Shown: positions 25,117 to 32,986 of the stretch, piece after piece | How the letters are laid out: each line of letters opens with the position of its first letter | How positions within the stretch are numbered: position 1 is the stretch's first letter | NCBI GenBank assembly: GCA_964424375.1 | Contig: CAYRIH010000007.1 | Coordinates: forward strand, 1-43,748 | DNA: 43,748 nucleotides | Source of the DNA: CAYRIH01 sp964424375 | Lineage (GTDB): Bacteria; Patescibacteriota; Kazan-3B-28; UBA10110 | Reading direction: 5' to 3' | Position numbers and translations under genes: made by a program | Notes under the pieces: generated by a model | Databases searched by the model: none | Told to the model about the DNA's origin: nothing | What the model saw: the letters and a program-made list of their open reading frames with translations, nothing else

Positions 25117-25359
25117 TTACATAGCAACAATCTCGGCCACTTCTCGGATTATTAGACTAGCTATTGCAATTATAACTAATCCAATGATTGCAGCTATCAG
25201 AGTTTTTTTACCGCCCTCTGCATTGCCCTGGATGTATTGCACCCCCCCCCAGATAATCATAATAACAATAATTATCCCAGCCAATGGTAGCAGAAAATCT
25301 TGGCCAAAATTGTAAACATAAGTTTCAAGAGAAATGATTAGTTTATTAAGATTCTCCAT
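25117..25359 (-). CDS. Short TrbC/VirB2-like membrane protein with a G9 tract
   Basis: 80 residues with no cleavable signal peptide. Two membrane segments (about 22-38 and 53-72) enclose a loop Q-G-N-A-E-G-G-K-K-T like that of the neighbouring pilin, so it belongs to the same two-helix family. Residues W37-G-G-V are encoded by TGG GGG GGG GTG, giving nine consecutive G on the coding strand. Slippage there would shift the frame after the first helix. The start lies 6 bases after the solute-binding protein gene, so the two are co-transcribed. It may be a minor pilin or a membrane partner of the major one. Confidence 0.8.
   Translation of the reverse strand: MENLNKLIISLETYVYNFGQDFLLPLAGIIIVIMIIWGGVQYIQGNAEGGKKTLIAAIIGLVIIAIASLIIREVAEIVAM
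25242..25250. repeat. C9/G9 homopolymer inside a pilin-like gene
   Basis: Nine C on the plus strand (nine G on the coding strand) in an AT-rich genome. The run covers Trp-Gly-Gly-Val codons, where GGA or GGT would avoid it. Tracts of this length are prone to slipped-strand mispairing. Confidence 0.9.
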
Positions 25360-25365
25360 GTTAAT

Positions 25366-26727
25366 TTAGTCAATTTGATTAATATCTCTTACAGCTGTAT
25401 CAATGGCGGTGGCTGGTGATATTCCATAATGCAAGACACTGTTAATCATTTGAGCAAATATCTCTTCCACTTTTGGTGTGTTGTTGCGATACCATGATTT
25501 GCTGAAATCTATTTGCTGGGAGACAGCACCATAGTACTGACGGTCAGCATATGATTCTTGCAAGTCTTCCCTGACCGGAATACGTTTTGCGGCACGAATA
25601 TATTTGCTATTAGACCGGCTTTTGGCGGCAAAATTAATAAAATCCCAGGCTACATCAGAATATTGAGAATTTTTAGAAACAACTTCTCCCCAATAATTGG
25701 CAATTACTACAGGGTTTTCTAATCTAAGTTGAGGCAAGGGAGCTGTTTCAAAACGGAGATTGGGGGCAAATTTTTTGATATTTTCTACTTGATAAGCATA
25801 ACCTACAAACATAACAGCCTTACCTTCCATAAAAGCTTGAATGTCTATTGGCAGTTCTCGGTTATCTTGGTTATCTTTATTATCATTGTAAGTGTAATTA
25901 GCCTTGGTAGGATCAGCAAAGCTAGTATAGAACGCTAATGCTTCCGGACCGGAAAAGAAAGGTTGATCGGAACTGGAATTTGGCGCTGGCAAATTAAATG
26001 TGGCTTTAGTATGGTCAGCTGTGGTCATTTCTCCACCGTATTGCATAATTATAGATGCTAGTATATCAGCATTGCGTGATATGCCATCGGCTACTCCAAA
26101 AGCTAAAGCTGCTCGCTCAATTTTATTTCCTGGTCCGTATATAGTTAGTTTGGGGATAAGTTCAGTAACTTCGCTCCAGGTGCGCGGCGGTTTTCTAATC
26201 TTAAGTTCATCAAATATATTGGTGTTGTAGAATAATATCAGATTATCAATGTAATAAGGGATAGCATAAACTTTGTTGCTATCTACAAAATCATCTACTA
26301 CAACTTGGGGATAGTCATTGGCATAATCTTGCACAGTCATTAAAGCATTGGGTACTGGAACTATATGGTTCTTGTGATAAGCCAGCCAATCATTATGAAT
26401 CATAAACATATCTGGGCCTGCCCCATCAGCAATTTGTTTTATTAAATTGTCCTGATAATCATATATGGTCTCGTCAGGTCGTAAAATGGCTTTTTTGACA
26501 ATAATACTAACATTACTATGCTCTTCTTGATAGGCCTGAATAATTTCGTCTAGCACATCGCTTTCATCCCAGAGGCGAAGGTATTCTAATACAACAGGCT
26601 CTTTAGTTTCAATGCGGAAATCATCACCATTATCAGAGCCACTTCTTCTACAAGAAGCTGCACCCAAGATAACAATGATAGCCATCCCTAAAACAATATA
26701 TGGAAATGGAATTAGTTTAGTATTCAT
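25366..26727 (-). CDS. Extracellular solute-binding protein (family 1), predicted lipoprotein
   Basis: 453 residues. A hydrophobic N-terminus ends in G-A-A-S-C26, a plausible lipobox (position -3 is Ala rather than Leu, so lipidation is likely but not certain). The mature part follows the type 1 periplasmic binding fold for sugars: L-R-L-W-D-E-S near 51-57, G-A-G-P-D-M-F-M-I-H-N-D-W, A-I-P-Y-Y-I-D-N-L-I-L-F-Y-N-T, then F-M-E-G-K-A-V-M-F-V-G-Y. No ABC permease or ATPase gene is in the window. It lies between hsp20 and the pilin-like genes, so it may be a surface-binding subunit instead of a transporter component. The ligand cannot be predicted. Confidence 0.88.
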   Translation of the reverse strand: MNTKLIPFPYIVLGMAIIVILGAASCRRSGSDNGDDFRIETKEPVVLEYLRLWDESDVLDEIIQAYQEEHSNVSIIVKKAILRPDETIYDYQDNLIKQIADGAGPDMFMIHNDWLAYHKNHIVPVPNALMTVQDYANDYPQVVVDDFVDSNKVYAIPYYIDNLILFYNTNIFDELKIRKPPRTWSEVTELIPKLTIYGPGNKIERAALAFGVADGISRNADILASIIMQYGGEMTTADHTKATFNLPAPNSSSDQPFFSGPEALAFYTSFADPTKANYTYNDNKDNQDNRELPIDIQAFMEGKAVMFVGYAYQVENIKKFAPNLRFETAPLPQLRLENPVVIANYWGEVVSKNSQYSDVAWDFINFAAKSRSNSKYIRAAKRIPVREDLQESYADRQYYGAVSQQIDFSKSWYRNNTPKVEEIFAQMINSVLHYGISPATAIDTAVRDINQID

Positions 26728-26769
26728 AAATTTATAACATTTAATACTTCTTTAGTATAGCATTAGGAA

Positions 26770-27183
26770 TTACTTGATTTTAATAATTTTAGTTTTCTTC
26801 TTTTCAATAATTGGTAATATTATTTTTAAAACTCCATCTTTAAGTGTAGCTTTGGTTTTGTTGGGATCAACTGATAATGGCAGGTGAACCTCGCGAGCAA
26901 TAGGCCCCCAATGACATTCTCTAGTGTAGTAATTATCAACTTTACTGTCTTGGCTAGAAGTCGATTTATGTATAAATAAAACATCATTATTTATAGTAAT
27001 GCTAATATCATCTGCAATAGCTCCAACAATGGGTGCTTTAATGATAAGCTGTCGACCACGTCGAGCTATGTCTATTGGCAGTTCAAACTCGTCTGATAAA
27101 TTATCGTCCAATTTAGTTGTACCTAGACGGATAGAGTATTGATCGCCAGACTGTTGTGTTGAGACAGATATCTCTTTAACCAT
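26770..27183 (-). CDS. Small heat-shock protein (Hsp20/alpha-crystallin)
   Basis: ATP-independent chaperone that holds unfolded proteins. 137 residues: a short N-terminal arm, then the alpha-crystallin domain (about 35-130) with L-I-I-K-A-P-I-V-G, N-N-D-V-L-F-I-H-K, Y-Y-T-R-E-C-H-W-G-P-I-A-R-E-V-H-L-P and L-K-D-G-V-L-K-I-I-L-P. The C-terminal I-I-K-I matches the I-x-I motif that links dimers into oligomers. A TATAAT lies upstream on the minus strand near 27205-27210; I see no CIRCE operator. It is 42 bases ahead of the solute-binding protein gene and may share its transcript. Confidence 0.93.
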   Translation of the reverse strand: MVKEISVSTQQSGDQYSIRLGTTKLDDNLSDEFELPIDIARRGRQLIIKAPIVGAIADDISITINNDVLFIHKSTSSQDSKVDNYYTRECHWGPIAREVHLPLSVDPNKTKATLKDGVLKIILPIIEKKKTKIIKIK

Positions 27184-27301
27184 TTTTTATGAGTTCCTTT
27201 TTATTATATATGTATATATGTCTTACAGATAAACCCTGAGATGCAATTAGAGTATTTTTAGTAAAGTGCTGTAGTTATTTAGTATAATGTTTATACTACA
27301 T

Positions 27302-29641
27302 ATGATGTTTATAAATAGGTATTTATATATTTTGGGGACTTTTTTGCTGGTAGGTATGACTTTAGGATTCCCGGCAAGAGAGGTTAAAGCAGCTGAATAC
27401 TCGGCTCAGTGGATGGCTCAAGCTCAAACGGTTTCGATAAAGATTGGTGAGACTGAATCTATTTGGGTAGAAATAAAAAATACTGGTACTGTTAGTTGGG
27501 CTAGCACTGGCAATAATGCAGTAAAATTGGGCACTACCGTAAAAAGAGATAGGCATAGTGCATTTTATAGTGATTCCTGGTTGAGTGAGAATCGTTTAAC
27601 TACAGCTCAGCAAGAGGAAATTAATCCTGGTGAGATTGGTCGCTTTGTATTTGAAGTGACTGCTGGTCTACCCCCAGGAGTTTATAAAGAATATTTTGGT
27701 TTAGTAACAGAAGGTATTGCTTGGTTTGATGAATTTGATTTTTCTGTAGAAATAGAAGTTCTACCAGCTGTTTTTGAAGGAGAAATTGTATCAGTGTCGG
27801 GCGATGATACGATTGTGTTTAAAACAGGCGAGATTAAAGAATTGTCTCTGCGTCTTAAGAATATAGGTGACACAACCTGGAGGAATAGTGGGGCATATGC
27901 AGTTAAAATTGGTACAGCTGAGCCTTTGGATAGATACAGTGTTTTTTATTCCGAAAGCTGGTTATCAAAAAATAGAGTGGCTAATCCTAAAACTGATATA
28001 CCACCTGGTGGAGTGGGGGAGTTCAGTTTTGTGATAGTGGCGCCGCTTAGAGTTGGTGAATATGTTGAGAAGTTTGGAATAGTGATAGAAAGATTAGCTT
28101 GGTTAAAGGGAGTGGTGTTTGAATTGGATATTAAAGTAGAGCCAGCTATTTACTCAGCTTCATTTGTGAGCCAATCTCCTGATCCAATTTTGACTCCTGG
28201 TGAAGAAGCGGTTTTATGGGTGGACTTGCGTAATGAAGGCAATACTATTTGGCAAAAAGATGGTGATAGAACTGCCAAACTAGGGACAGATAAGCCATTA
28301 GATAGAAGTAGTAATTTCTACCATTCCAGTTGGTTGTCTCCTAATCGAATAACCACAATAGAAACAGAGACACTTCCTGGTCAAATCGGCAGATTTTCAT
28401 TTATTGTCCAAGCTCCAGATAAAATAGATACTTACACAGAGTATTTTAGGCCAGTTATAGAATATGTTACCTGGATGGATGATTTAGGGATTAGTTGGGA
28501 AATTGTTGTTAACGAAGAATTGGTCTTAATAGATCCTATTAAAGTTGGTCTAAGTGCTGTGACTACTCCTATTACCATTAATAGTAGTAACGGAGTAGTG
28601 ATTAGAGAAGGCGACCAAAAAGATTTGATAGCTCGTATATCAGATAATCAATCAATAAAAGTTACTCCTACTGCTAGTGGTTATATAGTTAATACGTCGA
28701 CAGGAAGTTATAACATTAATGATTATTTACGCTTTGTGCCACTCAAAAATTCAATTCTGTCTGTGAATAATGAGCAGGTTAGTAGTAATTATAATTGTTT
28801 TCGAGGATTAGTAATTGTTAGACGGTCATCTTTGAGTGGGCGAGTTTGGTTGGTTAATGAGTTAGAACTGGAAGATTATCTTAAAGGAATAGCTGAAGTA
28901 CCCAATGGCTGGCCTCTCGAAGCCCGCAAAGCTCAGGTAATAGCTGCCCGAACTTTTGCTCTGCGTCGAATAGCAGATCCTAAAGCTGATATTTTTGATA
29001 TTTATGACGATACTCGCGATCAGGTTTATTATGGATATAATTATGAGCTTAATAAGCCAGGGATTGTTCAAGCCGTGACAGCTACTACTGGCATGGCTGT
29101 TATTTATGGGGGGCAGCCAGCATTAACTTATTATCATTCCGATAGCGGTGGTGCTACTGAAAGTGTAGAAAATGCTTGGGGCGGTCAAGCTTTTCCTTAT
29201 CTTAAATTTACAATAGATCCATGGGCTAAGCCTGTAATCTGGGAAGCTACTCTATCTCAGAGTTATACACAAGACAGGTTCGACGATCAACTCAGAAAGG
29301 TCGGGGCTGTGTCTGAGACTATAACAGATATGATAATTAATGAACGTTATCCTTCGGGCAGATTAAAAACTATTTCTTTGGTTACTAGCACAGGCAAACA
29401 AGTGTCTATGGATATATCAACTTTTGATTATTTAACAGACAGCACCTATGTTAAAAGTATGAATTTTGAAGTAATCAAAGAAGGTTCTGTTAATGCACCC
29501 AACTTTATACTACAGGGCAAAGGCAATGGTCATGGTATTGGTATGTCACAATGGAGTGCCTATAACATGGCTCATGCAGGTCAGTCGTATGATCAAATTC
29601 TTAAATTCTTTTATTCAGGAGTGGATATAAAGGTTGTTTAA
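27302..29641 (+). CDS. SpoIID-domain surface protein with three Ig-like repeats
   Basis: 779 residues. A signal peptide (cleavage near V-K-A-A) is followed by three homologous domains of about 120 residues (34-153, 157-280, 283-404). Each has the pattern W-x-x-S-G/T-x-x-A-V-K-L/I-G-T, then D-R-x-S-x-F-Y-x-x-S-W-L-S-x-N-R, and resembles the NBR1-type Ig fold. A SpoIID/LytB-type domain (about 420-779) has Y-L-K-G-I-A-E-V-P-N-G-W-P-L-E-A-R-K-A-Q, Y-Y-H-S-D-S-G-G-A-T-E-S and H-G-I-G-M-S-Q-W-S-A. SpoIID proteins are lytic transglycosylases that cut peptidoglycan. I start at 27302 because the -10 box (27283-27288) overlaps an earlier in-frame ATG. comF overlaps by 8 bases. Confidence 0.88.
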   Translation: MMFINRYLYILGTFLLVGMTLGFPAREVKAAEYSAQWMAQAQTVSIKIGETESIWVEIKNTGTVSWASTGNNAVKLGTTVKRDRHSAFYSDSWLSENRLTTAQQEEINPGEIGRFVFEVTAGLPPGVYKEYFGLVTEGIAWFDEFDFSVEIEVLPAVFEGEIVSVSGDDTIVFKTGEIKELSLRLKNIGDTTWRNSGAYAVKIGTAEPLDRYSVFYSESWLSKNRVANPKTDIPPGGVGEFSFVIVAPLRVGEYVEKFGIVIERLAWLKGVVFELDIKVEPAIYSASFVSQSPDPILTPGEEAVLWVDLRNEGNTIWQKDGDRTAKLGTDKPLDRSSNFYHSSWLSPNRITTIETETLPGQIGRFSFIVQAPDKIDTYTEYFRPVIEYVTWMDDLGISWEIVVNEELVLIDPIKVGLSAVTTPITINSSNGVVIREGDQKDLIARISDNQSIKVTPTASGYIVNTSTGSYNINDYLRFVPLKNSILSVNNEQVSSNYNCFRGLVIVRRSSLSGRVWLVNELELEDYLKGIAEVPNGWPLEARKAQVIAARTFALRRIADPKADIFDIYDDTRDQVYYGYNYELNKPGIVQAVTATTGMAVIYGGQPALTYYHSDSGGATESVENAWGGQAFPYLKFTIDPWAKPVIWEATLSQSYTQDRFDDQLRKVGAVSETITDMIINERYPSGRLKTISLVTSTGKQVSMDISTFDYLTDSTYVKSMNFEVIKEGSVNAPNFILQGKGNGHGIGMSQWSAYNMAHAGQSYDQILKFFYSGVDIKVV

Positions 29642-30349
29642 GCTGCAAAATATCTATAAACATATTTTAAATTTATTTTTTCCGCCCAAGTGTATAAATT
29701 GTGGGATAGCGGGTTATTGGATTTGTCATAAATGCTTTGATTCAATAGATATAATCAATACACCAATTTGTTATGGATGTGGAAAATTATCAGATGAATT
29801 TAAAGTGTGTTCAAAGTGTCGCGGCTCTTTTCCTTTGAAGAGAGTAATTGTCTGTGCTCATTGGCAAAATCCATTGAAGGTTTTTGTCGACAATCTTAAN
29901 NNNNNNNNNATCTTAAATATCATAAATTGCATGTGCTGGCAGAAAAACTTGGAGCTTTAATGGCAGTAACTTATTTTAAATTCAGCAGTGATAAAGATGT
30001 TATTATAACGCCGGTTCCTCTGCATCGAAACCGAATATGGGCAAGGGGATTTAACCAGGCGGATATATTGGCTAGAGAAATAGCCAAGCTTTTAGGAGTA
30101 AATTTTGCTAATTTATTAATCCGATCCAAAAATACTAAACCACAGTTTGGTTTAAGCAGGAATTTGCGCCGTCAGAATGTAGATGGAATATTTAGGTTTA
30201 ATCTCAAAAAAACTGCTATTATTAAAAACAAAACAATAGTTTTGATTGATGATGTTATAGCTACTGGTTCTACACTCAAAGAGTGTGCCAAAGTTTTGAA
30301 AAATAATGGTGCTAAAGAAATATGGGCCTTAGTTTTAGCTAGAGCCTAA
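29634..30349 (+). CDS. comF: ComF-family phosphoribosyltransferase-like protein, split by an assembly gap
   Basis: Competence-related protein needed for uptake or processing of transforming DNA in several bacteria; it acts in the cytoplasm. The N-terminal zinc-binding part has C-I-N-C, C-H-K-C, C-Y-G-C-G and C-S-K-C pairs. The C-terminal phosphoribosyltransferase domain has P-V-P-L-H-R-N-R-I-W-A-R-G-F-N-Q-A and the PRPP loop V-L-I-D-D-V-I-A-T-G-S-T. The frame breaks at the N-run, but merging the flanks on their shared ATCTTAA restores V-D-N-L-K-Y-H-K-L-H-V-L-A-E-K-L-G, so the gene is intact. It starts with TTG after AAAGG, overlapping the SpoIID gene by 8 bases. Confidence 0.93.
29900..29909. 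other. Scaffold gap (10 N) inside comF, probably false
   Basis: The left flank ends and the right flank begins with the same seven bases, ATCTTAA. Collapsing them removes the gap entirely and gives a continuous ComF frame, so the contigs probably overlap and no sequence is missing. Confidence 0.85.
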
Positions 30350-31014
30350 TTATCCAAGTGATCTTTTTTGAATTGATTCCAAGCCCAATCGATACTGAAA
30401 TCAAATTTCCAAAAGGTGTACGATAGATTTTTTGCCCAATTAGGGGTTGTGATACACCACCATTGTTGACATTGGGTTTCTTGGATTTCTCGACGCTGCC
30501 ATTCTTGTTCAAACCAGCTGTCAAAAACTTGTTTTCTTTCTTGAAAAATTCTAGCTTTTTCTTGCGTATCAATATCAACACCTATTGGTTGGTTGGCAAT
30601 TTTTTGCCACTGCTCAAACCAGCCAGTCAAATTAGATGGTGGTTGGCTATAATCAGGAACATCGGGAATATCTTGATTATTATCAGTAACGATATTGGGA
30701 GGAAAAATCTGCTGCCAATTATCTAAAGAAAGGAAACTGTCTATAAATGGAAAGTTGTCTATAAAGTTTTGACTTGGAAAGGTATCGATTTCTGTACCAA
30801 AACTAGGAAGAGCTTGATTTTTATCGGAGACTGGTTGACTATCATCAGTTTCTGTATTGAAAGATTCTTTAGTATCTGACGGCTCAGGGATACTGTTTGA
30901 TGTAGAGTTAATAGTAGAGAACCATTGAGCTGAGACTAAATTATTACTTAATAAAATAGCTGGGATTAATATCAGCCCCCCAAGAATTATCATTAATTTG
31001 CTAGTGGTATTCAT
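30346..31014 (-). CDS. Secreted hypothetical protein
   Basis: 222 residues. A signal peptide or anchor (about 6-29, ending V-S-A-Q) is followed by a low-complexity stretch rich in Ser, Asn, Asp and Pro. The C-terminal part is rich in tryptophan (W-F-E-Q-W-Q-K, C-Q-Q-W-W-C, W-A-W-N-Q-F) with a cysteine pair that could form a disulfide. I do not recognise a family. Its start codon overlaps the trpS stop (TAATG arrangement), so it is translated from the trpS mRNA. Its last 4 bases overlap the end of convergent comF. The aromatic-rich tail suggests surface binding, but this is inference. Confidence 0.75.
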   Translation of the reverse strand: MNTTSKLMIILGGLILIPAILLSNNLVSAQWFSTINSTSNSIPEPSDTKESFNTETDDSQPVSDKNQALPSFGTEIDTFPSQNFIDNFPFIDSFLSLDNWQQIFPPNIVTDNNQDIPDVPDYSQPPSNLTGWFEQWQKIANQPIGVDIDTQEKARIFQERKQVFDSWFEQEWQRREIQETQCQQWWCITTPNWAKNLSYTFWKFDFSIDWAWNQFKKDHLDN

Positions 31015-32009
31015 TATTTGTTTTTTATAAATCCGATCTTATCTTTAACTTTAGCTAAAGTTTTATCGGCGATTTTTTTGGCTTGCTGAGCTCCATTAGC
31101 TAAAATTTTATCCAATAATTTTTTATTTTTCATATAGTAATTAACTTTTTTTTGAATAGGAGTGAGTTTCTCTATAACTAGATCTGCCAATTCTTTTTTA
31201 AAATCTCCATAACCTTTGTTTTTGAAGCGTTTTTCGATTTGAGATTCGGTTTTGCCAGAGAAAAGTTTGTATATGATAAGTAAGTTGTATAAACCTTTGC
31301 GTTTGGGGTCAAATTTTATAGTTTTACCAGAGTCGGTTACAGCTCGCATTATTTTTTTGCGAATAACTTCTGGCTTGTCGGTTAGGGCAATATAATTATT
31401 GGAATTAATTGCGCTTTTACTCATTTTATTATCTGGATTATCTAATCCCATGATTCTGGCTCCAGATTTTCTAATAAGTGGTTCGGGTATAGCAAAAGTT
31501 TTGTCAAAACGATTATTAAATCTTTGAGCTAAATCTCGAGCTAATTCTACGTGTTGTTTTTGGTCGTTGCCAACTGGCACTACATTTGTGTTATATAAGA
31601 GAATATCAGCTGCCATTAAAGTAGGGTAAGTTAGTAAGCCAGTATTTATACTATCTTTGTTGCTGGATGAAGTTTTATTTTTGAATTGTGTCATACGGGA
31701 GAGTTCGCCTAATTTAGAACTTGTGGTTAGAATCCAGCCTAGTTCAGCATGGGCGGGTACATGAGATTGCACAAAAATAATTGATTTTTTAGGATCTATC
31801 CCAGCGGCTAAGTAGGTGGCGGCAGTAAGATAGGTATTTTCCTTTAGCTCTTTTGGATTTTGAGGGACAGTAATAGCATGTAGATCAACTACACAGAAAA
31901 TATTGTTATATTTATCTTGGTTTTCTACCCATTGGGTAATAGCTCCAAGGTAATTACCTATATGGATAGTGCCGCTAGGTTGTATTCCACTAAGAGCTGT
32001 TTTTTTCAT
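31014..32009 (-). CDS. trpS: Tryptophanyl-tRNA synthetase
   Basis: Class Ic synthetase that charges tRNA-Trp. With the start at 32009 the protein begins M-K-K-T-A-L-S-G-I-Q-P-S-G-T, the conserved family start. The HIGH-type motif is H-I-G-N (16-19) and the KMSKS motif N-K-M-S-K-S lies near residue 196. The segments L-M-A-A-D-I-L-L-Y-N-T and V-P-V-G-N-D-Q-K-Q-H-V-E form the usual tryptophan pocket region. Length (331 aa) is normal. A longer frame from 32027 exists, but its first ATG falls inside an inverted repeat and adds six non-conserved residues. A perfect 12-bp palindrome lies right upstream. Confidence 0.95.
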   Translation of the reverse strand: MKKTALSGIQPSGTIHIGNYLGAITQWVENQDKYNNIFCVVDLHAITVPQNPKELKENTYLTAATYLAAGIDPKKSIIFVQSHVPAHAELGWILTTSSKLGELSRMTQFKNKTSSSNKDSINTGLLTYPTLMAADILLYNTNVVPVGNDQKQHVELARDLAQRFNNRFDKTFAIPEPLIRKSGARIMGLDNPDNKMSKSAINSNNYIALTDKPEVIRKKIMRAVTDSGKTIKFDPKRKGLYNLLIIYKLFSGKTESQIEKRFKNKGYGDFKKELADLVIEKLTPIQKKVNYYMKNKKLLDKILANGAQQAKKIADKTLAKVKDKIGFIKNK

Positions 32010-32011
32010 AC

Positions 32012-32038
32012 AAGCTAAAATTAGCATAATTTTAGCTT
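32012..32038. repeat. 12-bp perfect palindrome between divergent trpS and the nucleotidyltransferase-like gene
   Basis: Arms AAGCTAAAATTA (32012-32023) and TAATTTTAGCTT (32027-32038) with a 3-base spacer. It lies two bases upstream of the trpS start and ahead of the plus-strand promoter (TATAAT 32059-32064). The symmetry and position suit an operator for a dimeric regulator or a leader hairpin. It lacks the T-tract of a terminator. Confidence 0.6.
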
Positions 32039-32083
32039 ATTAGTAAGGCTGACTGTAATATAATATGAATGCGAGGTAAAGAT

Positions 32084-32986
32084 ATGGATAAAAAGAAAAA
32101 ATCAGTGCTGGTGCCAATAATTTTTTTTAATTTTTTTAATTTTCCCTTAACACTTAAAGAATTAAGAAGATACTTATGGCGATGCGAATTATCTCTAGAA
32201 GAGATACAGCAAATAATTAAACAATTGCCAGGGGTGCAAATTAGGGGAGATTTAATTTATTATGATAATCATAAATTAGATAGGGATCTTAGAGAAAAAA
32301 TAGCTGGTAAGTTTTGGAGTAGGGTAGCGTGCCGGCGCTGGGTATTTTCTAATGTCCCGTTTATAAAACAGGTATTTGTGTCTAATACTCTGGCTTATAA
32401 TAATGTGCACCATAATAGCGATATAGATATTTTTATAGTTGGTCAAAAAGGAAGGTTGTGGACTGCCAGAGCTTTTTTATTGCTAGGGCTTAACTTACTT
32501 GGTTGGCGAGTGCGCAGTATAAATAGGTATGGCAAATTTTCACCCGAATTTTTTGTGAGTGAGGCGGCTCTAAACTTAAGAAAAGTTGTTTTAGATAATG
32601 ATTACTATTTATCTTTTTGGTTAGCAGACTTGGTATCAATATGGCCAGATAGTGAAAGTACACTGCTAAAAAGAGCTAATTATTGGTTTAAAGAAGATTT
32701 ACCTATTGCTTGGCGCAGTCCTAAAATCAAACCTTTTACTACATTAAAGCCATCTTATTTCCGATTGCTAATGGAAAGGTTTTTATCTGGCAGATGGGGC
32801 GATATATTAGAAGAAAAGTTGCGCAGTATACAAAGCAGAATTATTCAACATAATTTGAAGCGTCTAGGGGTTAACCCAGAAGTAGTTGTGGATAAAGATA
32901 TTATTAAGTTGCATTTTAATGATCGCCGAGCCGAAGTGCGTGATGTTATAGAAAAAAGGATATATGAAACTTTGGAAAACACTTAA
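32084..32986 (+). CDS. Nucleotidyltransferase-like protein of unknown substrate
   Basis: 300 residues from the chosen start, where GAGGT lies six bases ahead; the transcript from TATAAT at 32059-32064 would begin just after an earlier ATG at 32069. The N-terminal region (about 15-60) resembles a small winged-helix (F-P-L-T-L-K-E-L-R-R-Y-L). A Pol-beta-type nucleotidyltransferase signature follows: S-N-T-L-A-Y-N-N-V-H-H-N-S-D-I-D-I-F-I-V, with the two aspartates of the catalytic D-x-D; the usual Gly-Ser is Ser-Asn. The last third has basic helices. It overlaps the O-antigen ligase-like gene by 23 bases, so the products may act together in surface polysaccharide synthesis, but the link is only positional. 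Confidence 0.75.
   Translation: MDKKKKSVLVPIIFFNFFNFPLTLKELRRYLWRCELSLEEIQQIIKQLPGVQIRGDLIYYDNHKLDRDLREKIAGKFWSRVACRRWVFSNVPFIKQVFVSNTLAYNNVHHNSDIDIFIVGQKGRLWTARAFLLLGLNLLGWRVRSINRYGKFSPEFFVSEAALNLRKVVLDNDYYLSFWLADLVSIWPDSESTLLKRANYWFKEDLPIAWRSPKIKPFTTLKPSYFRLLMERFLSGRWGDILEEKLRSIQSRIIQHNLKRLGVNPEVVVDKDIIKLHFNDRRAEVRDVIEKRIYETLENT

Noticed and set aside
27184..27260. CIRCE or similar heat-shock operator before hsp20
   Set aside because: No TTAGCACTC-N9-GAGTGCTAA pattern is present; only a short AT palindrome (ATATATGTATATAT) of low information.
26728..27302. ATG at 27287 as the start of the SpoIID protein
   Set aside because: It lies inside the TATAAT of its own promoter (27283-27288), so it would not be in the transcript; 27302 or 27305 is more likely.
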